DNA of 5,225 bases from NCBI GenBank assembly GCA_937926325.1, contig CALAZQ010000316.1, positions 1 to 5,225 of the forward strand, in the 5' to 3' direction. This document shows, in pieces, positions 1 through 5,225 of this stretch; positions within the stretch are counted from its first letter, which is position 1; every line of letters starts with the position of its first letter. The notes under the pieces are model-generated. The model did not search any database, was not told the DNA's origin, and saw nothing but the letters and a program-made list of their open reading frames with translations. This stretch comes from an uncultured Planctomycetaceae bacterium (GTDB lineage Bacteria; Planctomycetota; Planctomycetia; Pirellulales; UBA1268). Both the position numbers and the translations under genes were made by a program.

Positions 1-9
1 GACGGGCTG

Positions 10-873
10 CTAGCGGCCGAAAGCCCAGTCGATTCCCGCTCGCGTGAGGTAATCGAGACTCCGCTTGATGCCGGCTTCGACGTCTGCGGTCGGCTCGTAC
101 TCGATCAGCAAGATGCCCCGATAGGGGAGCTGTGGCAGGAGCCTGGCGTAGTCGAGGTCGTCGTCACCGATCGCGACGGCCTCCCAGCCGTCGGCTGATC
201 GCCTCCAGTCCTTGAGGTGACAGTAGTCGATGCGGTCGCCGATCAGGTCGAGGGCATACCGATGGTCATCCGGTTCCACCGCTTTGAGGTTGCCGGGGTC
301 GTAGTTGAACATCACGGTCTTCGGCAAAGATTTGACGAGTCGGGCAAGTGCATCACGGTCGGTGGTGACGGTGTGCGTGTGGTGGGCCACGCCATTCCGC
401 AGTTCGATCTTCCCGTGGGTCTCGATTGCGATGACCAGGCCGAGTGATTGACAGAGTTCATCGGCCGCGTTGAAGGCTGCGAGCATGCGGCTCCAGATCG
501 CTGGAGTCATCGCCCCGATTGGTGTGAATCCAGTGAACAGCCGAACGTGGGTTGCTCCGAGTTCCTGAGCGAGCTCAATCTGGTCGAGCGTTCGCTGCAG
601 CATCCGATCGTGGGCGGCCGCATCAGGCAGCGTGAAGTCGTTTTCGAGGCAGCAGAAGGGTGTCGTGATCTGGTGCCGGTGGCAGAGGTCGACAAAAGCC
701 TCAATCTGCGACGGCGCAAGCGACCCTGGCAGTCGGCCCGGTTGGCCACCGCCAATACCGAACTCCATCACTTTGAAACCAAGGCGGGCGGCAATCGCAA
801 AGTGTTCTTCGAGCGGAAGGTCTCGAAACCCCCACTCTCCGCATCCAATGAGGATTTCGGCCGGCTGACTCAT
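10..873 (-). CDS. Sugar phosphate isomerase/epimerase-like TIM-barrel protein
   Basis: A complete 287-residue protein with the pattern of the AP_endonuc_2 / xylose-isomerase-like TIM-barrel superfamily (sugar phosphate isomerases/epimerases). Members bind a divalent metal and isomerise, epimerise or dehydrate sugars, keto-inositols or related polyols. Candidate metal ligands appear in the expected order: E151 in AIETHG, D192 in YDPGN, H219 in YCHLKDW and E258 in LIEYEP. K221 and H153 are further active-site candidates. The N-terminus (CGEWGFRDLPLEEHF, then LGFKVMEFGIG) fits the first barrel strand and helix, and VRLFTG at 110-115 fits a mid-barrel strand. No signal peptide is visible, so it is probably cytoplasmic. 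Length is normal for the family. The ATG is preceded by AGGA about 9 nt upstream; the stop is TAG. It is transcribed away from the IclR-family gene, a usual arrangement for a regulator and its target. The family is clear, but the substrate cannot be read from the sequence. Confidence 0.9.
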   Translation of the reverse strand: MSQPAEILIGCGEWGFRDLPLEEHFAIAARLGFKVMEFGIGGGQPGRLPGSLAPSQIEAFVDLCHRHQITTPFCCLENDFTLPDAAAHDRMLQRTLDQIELAQELGATHVRLFTGFTPIGAMTPAIWSRMLAAFNAADELCQSLGLVIAIETHGKIELRNGVAHHTHTVTTDRDALARLVKSLPKTVMFNYDPGNLKAVEPDDHRYALDLIGDRIDYCHLKDWRRSADGWEAVAIGDDDLDYARLLPQLPYRGILLIEYEPTADVEAGIKRSLDYLTRAGIDWAFGR

Positions 874-964
874 AGCGGGTGTTCCTGAAGGCTTGTTCTG
901 ACGTCATGGCCTGATGGCGGCGGGATGGGCAAAACTCGATCGATGCGGCAACGGCAAGCCAAAA

Positions 965-1001
965 ATCGGCCATTGGGAGGGCGGCAGAACCCCCGGCCGA
1001 T
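965..1001. promoter_or_regulatory. Inverted repeat ATCGGCC / GGCCGAT, possible operator
   Basis: ATCGGCC at 965-971 is repeated exactly in inverse as GGCCGAT at 995-1001. The arm centres are 30 bp apart, about three helical turns, so a protein could bind both arms on one DNA face. It lies between two divergent promoters and overlaps the dyad at 998-1015. A function as operator is inferred from position and symmetry only. GC-rich 7-mers can also recur by chance. Confidence 0.3.
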
Positions 1002-1015
1002 CACCTCTTTGATCG
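998..1015. promoter_or_regulatory. Perfect dyad CGATCA-N6-TGATCG, candidate regulator operator
   Basis: Two perfect 6-bp half-sites (998-1003 and 1010-1015) are separated by 6 bp, giving an 18-bp symmetric site. The site lies near the middle of the divergent gap, roughly 110-125 bp from either start codon. Dimeric winged-helix regulators such as IclR-family proteins bind palindromes of this size, so the adjacent regulator is the natural candidate. No known IclR consensus is matched, so this rests on geometry and location. Confidence 0.4.
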
Positions 1016-1053
1016 CTGCCTCAGCCGGCCAGCCGGCGTGCCAGCCGCCCATC

Positions 1054-1074
1054 GGCGAAAAAAATGGCGAAAAA
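1054..1074 (+). repeat. Tandem GGCGAAAAA direct repeat with A-tracts
   Basis: GGCGAAAAA occurs at 1054-1062 and again at 1066-1074, a 12-bp period. Each copy carries an A-tract (7 and 5 A's), so two A-tracts are spaced close to one helical turn. This is the pattern of intrinsically bent DNA or an UP-like element upstream of a promoter. It sits just before the TTGCAA at 1077 and about 52-72 bp upstream of the regulator's start codon. The functional role is inferred. Confidence 0.35.
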
Positions 1075-1100
1075 TCTTGCAATCGTTATTTCAACTGGTA

Positions 1101-1115
1101 GTTTATACGTCAAAC
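1101..1115. promoter_or_regulatory. GTTT-N7-AAAC dyad at the regulator's ribosome-binding site
   Basis: GTTT at 1101-1104 and AAAC at 1112-1115 form a 15-bp imperfect palindrome. It ends directly before the GGGGAG Shine-Dalgarno sequence (1116-1121) of the IclR-family gene. Fifteen-base pseudopalindromes are typical operator sizes for that family, and the position would suit autorepression. Only four bases per arm match, so it could easily be chance. Confidence 0.25.
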
Positions 1116-1125
1116 GGGGAGCGTG

Positions 1126-1938
1126 ATGGACGAAAAATTGAATCCTGTTCAAGAGGGTGGCTCGGACCGCTATCACGTGCCGAATCTCGCGCGGGCACTG
1201 CACGTGCTGGAACTGTTGGCCGCAGCGGCCGACCTGACGATCGGCGAGATCTCCAGTCGCCTGAGCATTCCGCGAAACAGTGCCTTTCGGATCGTCACGA
1301 CGCTGCGGGACCATGGCTACCTCGACCGCGACCAGTCCAAGCAGACCTATCGGCTCTCGCGGAAACTGTTGGCGCTGGGGCACTCGGTCGTGGAGCAGGA
1401 GGGACTGCTTGCCAAGTCGATCGATGTCCTGGCTGACCTGCGTGATGAATCGGGGGAGACAGCGCTGATTGCAGCACTGATCTCCGATGGCGGAATCGTG
1501 CTTGAGCAGGCCATTGCCGCCCAGCCGGTCAAGGTTTCGGTCCAGATCGGCTGCCGATTTCCTCTGCATACCGCGGCTCCAGCCAAAGTGATTCTGGCAC
1601 ACCTTCCTGCGCGGTATCGCGATCGGCTGTTGAAGACGTGTCACTTCGAGAAGCTGACCGACAAGACGATCACCAGTCGCGAGACGCTGCTGGAACAACT
1701 GCAGACAGTCAAGCAGAACGGGTATGCCGTTGATCGTGGCGAGGAAGTTGACGGGGTGCATTGTGTTGCGGCGGCAGTTTTCGACTACCGAAGTCAGCCC
1801 GTGGCGAGCATCTGGGTGACCGCTCCAGCCCAGCGGCTGCCCGAGGAGCGGTTCGAGACGATCGCCGAACTTGTCAAGCGGCACGCTGTTCGTATTTCCC
1901 GTCGGCTTGGTTACTCAGACCTGGTCGCCGCGTCCTGA
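1126..1938 (+). CDS. IclR-family transcriptional regulator
   Basis: A complete 270-residue protein with the two-domain IclR layout. Residues about 20-85 form the N-terminal winged helix-turn-helix: ARALHVLELLAAA, then LTIGEISSRLSIPRNSAFRIVTTLRDHGYL, then YRLSRKLLALG. Residues about 95-265 form the effector-binding, GAF-like domain. Its family signatures are LHTAAPAKVILAHLP (148-161) and GYAVDRGEEVDGVHCVAAAVFDYRSQPVASIWVTAP (199-234). IclR proteins bind DNA as dimers or tetramers and sense small metabolites, often sugar acids or aromatic acids. I chose ATG at 1126 rather than the adjoining GTG at 1123. GGGGAG at 1116-1121 lies only 1 nt from the GTG but 4 nt from the ATG. The gene is divergent from the isomerase, and 64 bp upstream of the DUF1559 gene in the same direction. 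It could control either side. The ligand is unknown. Confidence 0.93.
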   Translation: MDEKLNPVQEGGSDRYHVPNLARALHVLELLAAAADLTIGEISSRLSIPRNSAFRIVTTLRDHGYLDRDQSKQTYRLSRKLLALGHSVVEQEGLLAKSIDVLADLRDESGETALIAALISDGGIVLEQAIAAQPVKVSVQIGCRFPLHTAAPAKVILAHLPARYRDRLLKTCHFEKLTDKTITSRETLLEQLQTVKQNGYAVDRGEEVDGVHCVAAAVFDYRSQPVASIWVTAPAQRLPEERFETIAELVKRHAVRISRRLGYSDLVAAS

Positions 1939-1995
1939 CTCCATTCTGAGTTTTCAGATCCATCAGTCCCATAATTTGCCCCTATCCAAATGGAG
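1939..1995 (+). promoter_or_regulatory. Possible promoter (-10 CATAAT) and SD-sequestering pairing before the DUF1559 gene
   Basis: The 64-bp gap before the DUF1559 gene is AT-rich compared with its flanks. CATAAT at 1970-1975 matches five of six bases of a -10 hexamer, but no good -35 is seen at 17 bp. A start near 1982 would leave a leader of about 20 nt containing the GGAG at 1992-1995. Separately, CTCCATT at 1939-1945, directly after the regulator's stop codon, is perfectly complementary to AATGGAG at 1989-1995, which contains that Shine-Dalgarno sequence. Read-through RNA from the regulator gene could fold and mask it, while a local transcript would not. Both readings are inferences. Confidence 0.3.
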
Positions 1996-2002
1996 ATTTC
2001 CG

Positions 2003-3022
2003 ATGAACGCCCAACGAACGGCACGGTTTCTCACGACTGCGACCCACTTGAACCGACACAGGCATGCCTTCACCCTGATTGAACTCTTGGTGGTGATCGC
2101 GATCATCGGGGTGCTGGTCGGCTTGCTGCTGCCGGCCGTGCAGCAGGCCCGAGAAGCCGCCCGGCGGGCATCCTGTACCAATAAACTCAAGCAACTCGGG
2201 CTCGCACTGCACAATTACGCCGATGCTCAGTCCGCCTTCCCAGCGGGAACCGTAATGCATACGGACCGCAGCAAGCCAAACTGGTGCTCGTTTCCAAGCG
2301 ATGGTTCTGGTGGGGTCAACCGGGCGCCATGGTCCGTTCTGATTCTGCCCCAGCTTGAGCAGGACACTCGCTACAACCAGTTTGAGCTTGACGCAAAGTT
2401 CACCTCGTTCGCCGACCATGGCGACCCGCACGGCTCCACGGCCAACCACGCGGAGTTCTTACGTCAGAACCCCAGCTTTCAGTGCCCTTCCGATCCCAAT
2501 TCGATTTCCGGTGCCAACAACAGCAACTACTTTGGGGTGATGGGCGCCGGGGGAATTCCCCAGAAGCCCGACATCTGCAACACGGGACCGGATCGCTATT
2601 TCTTCACCGAGGGCATCCTGTTCGTCGATTCAAAAATTCGGTTTCGTCACATCACCGACGGCGCCTCCAAAACCTACATGCTGGGCGAGACCAAATATCA
2701 GCTTCGCCCGGGCGGCCGTGGAAACAATTCACACTTTGGCTGGGCGTCGAGCATCCGCAGTGTTGAGGCTGGGGGTGAGGTGACCGGAGTGCTGGTTGCC
2801 GCGCGATGGCAGATCAATTCATTCGCCAAAGACGGTTCTGAAGCCGATACCGCATTTGGCAACCGCATGCCGATGGCTGGAACCATGGGCAGCTTTCATG
2901 TCGGTGGCTGCCACGTCGCCTTCGCCGACGCGTCTGTTCGCTTCATGAACGACACCATCAATCTTCAGACACATCGCTATCTCGGAAGCCGTGATGACGG
3001 GTATGTGACCGACGGGTTCTGA
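2003..3022 (+). CDS. DUF1559 protein with prepilin-like N-terminus
   Basis: A complete 339-residue protein of the DUF1559 family that is greatly expanded in planctomycetes. Residues 22-46 (AFTLIELLVVIAIIGVL onward) are a type IV pilin-like processing site and hydrophobic helix, followed by the family hallmark PAVQQAREAARR (44-55) and LKQLGLALHNY (62-72). Processing would occur between A22 and F23, with E27 as the conserved Glu at +5. The C-terminus has the family's H-x9-D element: H299 in SFHVGGCHVAFADASVRF, with D309. ATG at 2003 is chosen because GGAG lies 7 nt upstream and this places the pilin motif near the N-terminus. The open frame extends upstream into the regulator gene but has no matching start signal. 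Two features differ from the usual consensus: Ala replaces Gly at -1 of the cleavage site, and Ala310 replaces the Gly usually found after Asp. The protein is probably membrane- or surface-associated as a pseudopilin. Its exact role is not established by the sequence. Confidence 0.93.
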   Translation: MNAQRTARFLTTATHLNRHRHAFTLIELLVVIAIIGVLVGLLLPAVQQAREAARRASCTNKLKQLGLALHNYADAQSAFPAGTVMHTDRSKPNWCSFPSDGSGGVNRAPWSVLILPQLEQDTRYNQFELDAKFTSFADHGDPHGSTANHAEFLRQNPSFQCPSDPNSISGANNSNYFGVMGAGGIPQKPDICNTGPDRYFFTEGILFVDSKIRFRHITDGASKTYMLGETKYQLRPGGRGNNSHFGWASSIRSVEAGGEVTGVLVAARWQINSFAKDGSEADTAFGNRMPMAGTMGSFHVGGCHVAFADASVRFMNDTINLQTHRYLGSRDDGYVTDGF

Positions 3023-3073
3023 TCATCGATGAACATGCCTGCGGTGCATGCTTGAGGAGAGGAGAGTCTGATC

Positions 3074-3502
3074 ATGTCAGATCGCAGTGCGTTCGGATCG
3101 TGGCCCTGGTACGCGGTGCCATTGGTGGTGCTTGGGATTGTCGGCTGTAGCCGGACAACGGGCCCTGAGCGGTTCGACTACTCGGGCGAAGTGAGCTTTG
3201 GTGGCAAAGCTGTCGCGGTTGGCTATCTGTCTTTCGAGCCGGATGATGCTGCCGGGAACTCGGGCCCCGGAGCCATGGCTCGAATCGTCGGTGGCCGCTA
3301 CCAGACGGAACCAGGCAGGGGACCCGTCGGTGGGCCCCACCGGGTGCTGATCGTCGGCTTTGACGGGAAATCGCCCGACGGCCTCGGCGATGGCAGTCCG
3401 CTGTTTCCTGAGGTTGTCTGCGAGGTCGACCTGCCCCGGCAGGACGGCAGCCAGAGTTTCTCCATAGCGGGTGAAAAGCCGTACGCGGTGACGGCGAGAT
3501 GA
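3074..3502 (+). CDS. Small lipoprotein, carboxypeptidase-regulatory-like fold
   Basis: A complete 142-residue protein. Residues 11-24 are a hydrophobic signal segment ending in IVGC, a lipobox with C25 as the predicted lipidated residue. The following S26-R27 contains no Asp at +2, which in proteobacterial rules would favour the outer membrane. The mature part of about 118 residues begins YSGEVSFGGKAVAVGYLSFEP (36-56) and continues with IVGGRYQTEPGRGPVGGPHRVLIVGFDG. This matches the small beta-sandwich lipoproteins (transthyretin / carboxypeptidase-regulatory-like) that often follow DUF1559 genes in planctomycetes. The start is supported by overlapping AGGAG sequences at 3055-3064, ending 9 nt before the ATG. 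The gene begins 51 bp after the DUF1559 stop, suggesting co-transcription and a shared envelope role. No catalytic residues are recognisable; a binding or structural function is inferred. Confidence 0.85.
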   Translation: MSDRSAFGSWPWYAVPLVVLGIVGCSRTTGPERFDYSGEVSFGGKAVAVGYLSFEPDDAAGNSGPGAMARIVGGRYQTEPGRGPVGGPHRVLIVGFDGKSPDGLGDGSPLFPEVVCEVDLPRQDGSQSFSIAGEKPYAVTAR

Positions 3503-3528
3503 GCCGGCAACGGCTCCAGTTGCCTGGC
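3503..3528 (+). other. Intergenic RNA hairpin without U-tract
   Basis: Immediately after the lipoprotein stop codon, GCCGGCAAC (3503-3511) pairs with GTTGCCTGGC (3519-3528). This gives a 9-bp stem with a single bulged T at 3525 and a 7-nt loop. The downstream sequence TTGATCAGC has no run of T, so it is not a standard intrinsic terminator. It may slow or partly end transcription, protect the upstream mRNA 3' end, or be a processing site, which would tune expression of the oxidoreductase relative to the upstream genes. The structure is visible; the role is inferred. Confidence 0.45.
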
Positions 3529-3552
3529 TTGATCAGCAACGAATTTTCCAAC

Positions 3553-3558
3553 AGGAGG
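3553..3558 (+). promoter_or_regulatory. Consensus Shine-Dalgarno AGGAGG of the oxidoreductase gene
   Basis: AGGAGG is a full match to the anti-Shine-Dalgarno core and lies 6 nt before the ATG at 3565. It fixes that start and is stronger than the ribosome-binding sites of the other genes here, suggesting efficient translation of the enzyme. Confidence 0.8.
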
Positions 3559-3564
3559 TAACCA

Positions 3565-5225
3565 ATGCCGCTGCGAAGCCCTCGGCTCGTCGGTTTTTTT
3601 GGACTCTGGCTTCTGGTCACGGGCGTGCTCGTCGTTTCCAGTGAGGCGTCGGCGAATGACACAGACCGGCTGGTGGAGGCCGATCTGCTGATTGTCGGCG
3701 GTACCGAATCTGGGTGCGCCGCTGCCGTGCAGGCGGCGCGGATGGGGGTCGAGCGGATCGTGCTGGTCAATGACATCGAGTGGCTGGGCGGCCAGTTCAG
3801 CGCGGAGGGCCTCGGCGCGATCGATGAGAATCGGAGCCACGGGTACGACGGCACGGTGCCGATTCCACGGTCAGGCGTTTTCCGGGAAGTGATTGAGGCG
3901 ATTGAAGCCAAAAATGCAGAACGCTACGGCGGGGTGCGTCGCCCCGGCAACACCCGGGTGATCACGACCGGCCGGCCAGTGATTGCCGAGCAGGTGTTCC
4001 GGGAGTTGCTGGCTCCTTACGAGCAGACCGGACAGCTGCGGCGGTATTCAGGCTACGACGTTGAATCGGTGCAGGTGACCGCCGACCGCGTCATCGGGGT
4101 GACATTCAGTGGTTCGGCCGGTGATGCACTCACCGTTCGGGCTGCCATCACCATTGATGCCAGTGACTGGGGAGACGTGATCAAAGGGTCGACAGCGCGG
4201 TGGGACGCTGGCATTGACAGCAAAGCCGAGTTCAACGAACCGAGCGCACCGGCAACGGCCGAGCCGGTGACCGACCTCAACCCGATCACCTGGTGCATGA
4301 TCCTTGAACAGCAGCAGCAGCCGACCCTGTTCCCCAAGCCGGCCGGCTACGATCCGGCATCCTTCAAGGGGCAGTGGGGCTGGATCAAGGAGGAGTTCGC
4401 CTACAGCACCCGTCGACTCGTGGATGGTCAGGGCTTCGACGAAATCGATCATCCGGACGTGCTGCTGATCAACAACCCGTCGATCGACTATCCGCTCGAT
4501 ACCTACCCCAAGTCGGTCGCTGCCGCCCTTGAAGCAACCGAGCCGGGGGCGTCACGCAAGAATCTGGTGGCGATGACCCGTCAGCAGCGTGAGATTGTGT
4601 TCGCAGACGCCCGTCAGCGGACGCTCCACTACTACTTCTACCTCCAGCAGAACTTCCCCAAGTTTCGGTTCCTGGCCCTGAGTGACGAGTTTGGAACGGC
4701 CGATCGGCTGCCGCCCAAGCCCTATGTCCGGGAGAGCCTGCGGCTGGTTGCCAAACACATTGTCAAGGAGCAGGACGTCGTGGGTGTCCACGGCCGCGGC
4801 AGCTATGCCAAGACGATGTTTCCTGATGCGGTGTTCAGCTGGCAGTTTGAACTCGACTTCCACCCCACCCACCGGCACTGGCTGAGTGACAAGGGTGATG
4901 CCGGTCCCTGGGAGGCGAGCTTCCGAGGAAATCGCCGGTTCGGCCGCGGCGGAACCGGACGGGCTGTGTTTCCAGTCCGGGGTCTCCTGCCGGAGTCGAC
5001 CAAAGGGTTGATCGCTGCCCAAAAAAACCTCGGATTCACCAGCATTGTCAGTTCGTCATGCCGGCTTCACGATCAATCGATCCATGCCGGGCAGGCTGCC
5101 GGCGCCGTGGCGGCGGCAAGCCTCCGGCATGGTGGCGAACCGGGCGACCCCGCGCATCTGCCGATCATCTGGACGGCACTGCTCGATGCCAAAGCGGGAA
5201 CCCCACTGGTGATTTGGCCGTTTGC
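3565..5225 (+). CDS. Exported FAD-dependent oxidoreductase (3' end beyond window)
   Basis: The frame stays open for 553 codons to the window edge, so the C-terminus is missing. Residues 1-30 form a Sec signal peptide: a basic start (MPLRSPR), a hydrophobic core at 9-25, and an ASA cleavage site before N31. No twin-arginine motif is present. The mature protein opens with a Rossmann FAD-binding segment, ADLLIVGGTESGCAAAVQAARMG (39-61), followed by IEWLGGQFSAEGLGAID. This matches the FAD_oxidored family (PF12831), whose members are often loosely annotated as xanthan lyase. Further family marks are TIDASDWGDV (196-205), PPKPYVRESLRLVAKHIV (383-400) and the C-terminal FAD element VRGLLPESTKGLIAAQKNLGFT continuing to SIHAGQAAGAVAAASL (505-520). 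It should oxidise an unknown substrate, perhaps a sugar or glycan, in the periplasm or at the surface. QQQQ at 249-252 is a minor oddity. The gene lies 62 bp after the lipoprotein gene and probably shares its transcript. Family is secure; substrate is not. Confidence 0.9.
   Translation, partial: MPLRSPRLVGFFGLWLLVTGVLVVSSEASANDTDRLVEADLLIVGGTESGCAAAVQAARMGVERIVLVNDIEWLGGQFSAEGLGAIDENRSHGYDGTVPIPRSGVFREVIEAIEAKNAERYGGVRRPGNTRVITTGRPVIAEQVFRELLAPYEQTGQLRRYSGYDVESVQVTADRVIGVTFSGSAGDALTVRAAITIDASDWGDVIKGSTARWDAGIDSKAEFNEPSAPATAEPVTDLNPITWCMILEQQQQPTLFPKPAGYDPASFKGQWGWIKEEFAYSTRRLVDGQGFDEIDHPDVLLINNPSIDYPLDTYPKSVAAALEATEPGASRKNLVAMTRQQREIVFADARQRTLHYYFYLQQNFPKFRFLALSDEFGTADRLPPKPYVRESLRLVAKHIVKEQDVVGVHGRGSYAKTMFPDAVFSWQFELDFHPTHRHWLSDKGDAGPWEASFRGNRRFGRGGTGRAVFPVRGLLPESTKGLIAAQKNLGFTSIVSSSCRLHDQSIHAGQAAGAVAAASLRHGGEPGDPAHLPIIWTALLDAKAGTPLVIWPF

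Larger units (their letters stand above)
874..1125. promoter_or_regulatory. Divergent intergenic control region
   Basis: This 252-bp gap separates two divergent genes, so it must hold both promoters. It contains no convincing coding sequence. The half near the isomerase gene is GC-rich and shows no clear -10/-35 pair on the minus strand. The half near the regulator turns AT-rich from about 1057 and contains TTGCAA at 1077-1082, a possible -35. TATA-containing sequence follows at 1104-1107, but the spacing is poor, so I do not call a specific promoter. Inverted repeats at 965-1001, 998-1015 and 1101-1115 and a direct repeat at 1054-1074 are listed separately. Confidence 0.7.

Noticed and set aside
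448..888. A 146-codon plus-strand open frame inside the isomerase gene
   Set aside because: It is antisense to a complete TIM-barrel gene with conserved metal ligands and encodes no recognisable domain.
1038..1436. A plus-strand open frame starting in the divergent gap and overlapping the regulator
   Set aside because: It is in the wrong frame for the winged-helix domain, and its translation is Gly/Arg/Ala-rich without motifs.
1021..1884. A 287-codon open frame on the minus strand opposite the IclR-family gene
   Set aside because: It runs antisense to a gene with unmistakable family motifs. Its translation shows no recognisable domain, and GC-rich codon use commonly opens the opposite strand.
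1871..2002. Upstream extension of the DUF1559 reading frame by 44 codons
   Set aside because: It would overlap the regulator's 3' end and bury the prepilin motif far from the N-terminus. ATG at 2003 has a properly spaced GGAG.
3018..3075. TCTGATCAT repeated at 3018-3026 and 3067-3075, and a CATGC/GCATG short dyad between (3034-3050)
   Set aside because: The repeat overlaps a stop codon and a start codon and the dyad stem is only 5 bp. Neither resembles an attachment site, target duplication or terminator, since no mobile gene lies between.
3072..3911. A 279-codon open frame on the minus strand across the lipoprotein gene and the start of the oxidoreductase gene
   Set aside because: Its composition is low-complexity, rich in Ser, Arg and Pro. 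It spans two well-supported genes on the other strand and has no recognisable motif.
4309..4320. CAG repeated four times inside the oxidoreductase gene
   Set aside because: A short in-frame Gln run in a coding region, too short to suggest a functional or phase-variable repeat.

Overview
The window looks like chromosomal DNA of a planctomycete (class Planctomycetia). The strongest indicator is the gene at 2003-3022, a DUF1559 protein with a pilin-like N-terminus. This family is greatly expanded in, and largely typical of, Planctomycetes. The small lipoprotein that follows it and the exported FAD-dependent oxidoreductase fit the same phylum. The DNA is GC-rich with mostly G/C third positions, and no gene stands out in base composition. 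I cannot assign a genus.

Layout. A sugar phosphate isomerase/epimerase-like TIM-barrel gene lies on the minus strand (10-873). It is divergent from an IclR-family regulator (1126-1938, plus). The 252-bp gap between them (874-1125) holds several inverted repeats that could be operators. Downstream of the regulator, in the same direction, come a DUF1559 protein (2003-3022), a small lipoprotein with a lipobox Cys (3074-3502), and an exported FAD-dependent oxidoreductase (3565 to the window end, 3' end missing). Spacings are 64, 51 and 62 bp, so the plus-strand genes could form one operon or two. An AT-rich -10-like hexamer sits before the DUF1559 gene, and a stable hairpin without a U-tract sits between the lipoprotein and oxidoreductase genes.

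How the parts may work together (inference). The IclR protein probably controls its divergent neighbour and perhaps itself. The isomerase would act on a sugar-like or keto-sugar substrate in the cytoplasm. The three downstream products all carry export or envelope signals, namely a prepilin-like segment, a lipobox and a Sec signal peptide. They would therefore act in the periplasm or at the surface, with the oxidoreductase as the only obvious enzyme. A carbohydrate-processing locus is a reasonable guess, but no residue in the window identifies the substrate.

I saw no tRNA, rRNA, CRISPR array, insertion sequence or phage gene. I see no clear evidence of a wholly new system. The best leads are the regulatory dyads, the possible Shine-Dalgarno-sequestering pairing before the DUF1559 gene, and the envelope-directed three-gene cassette.
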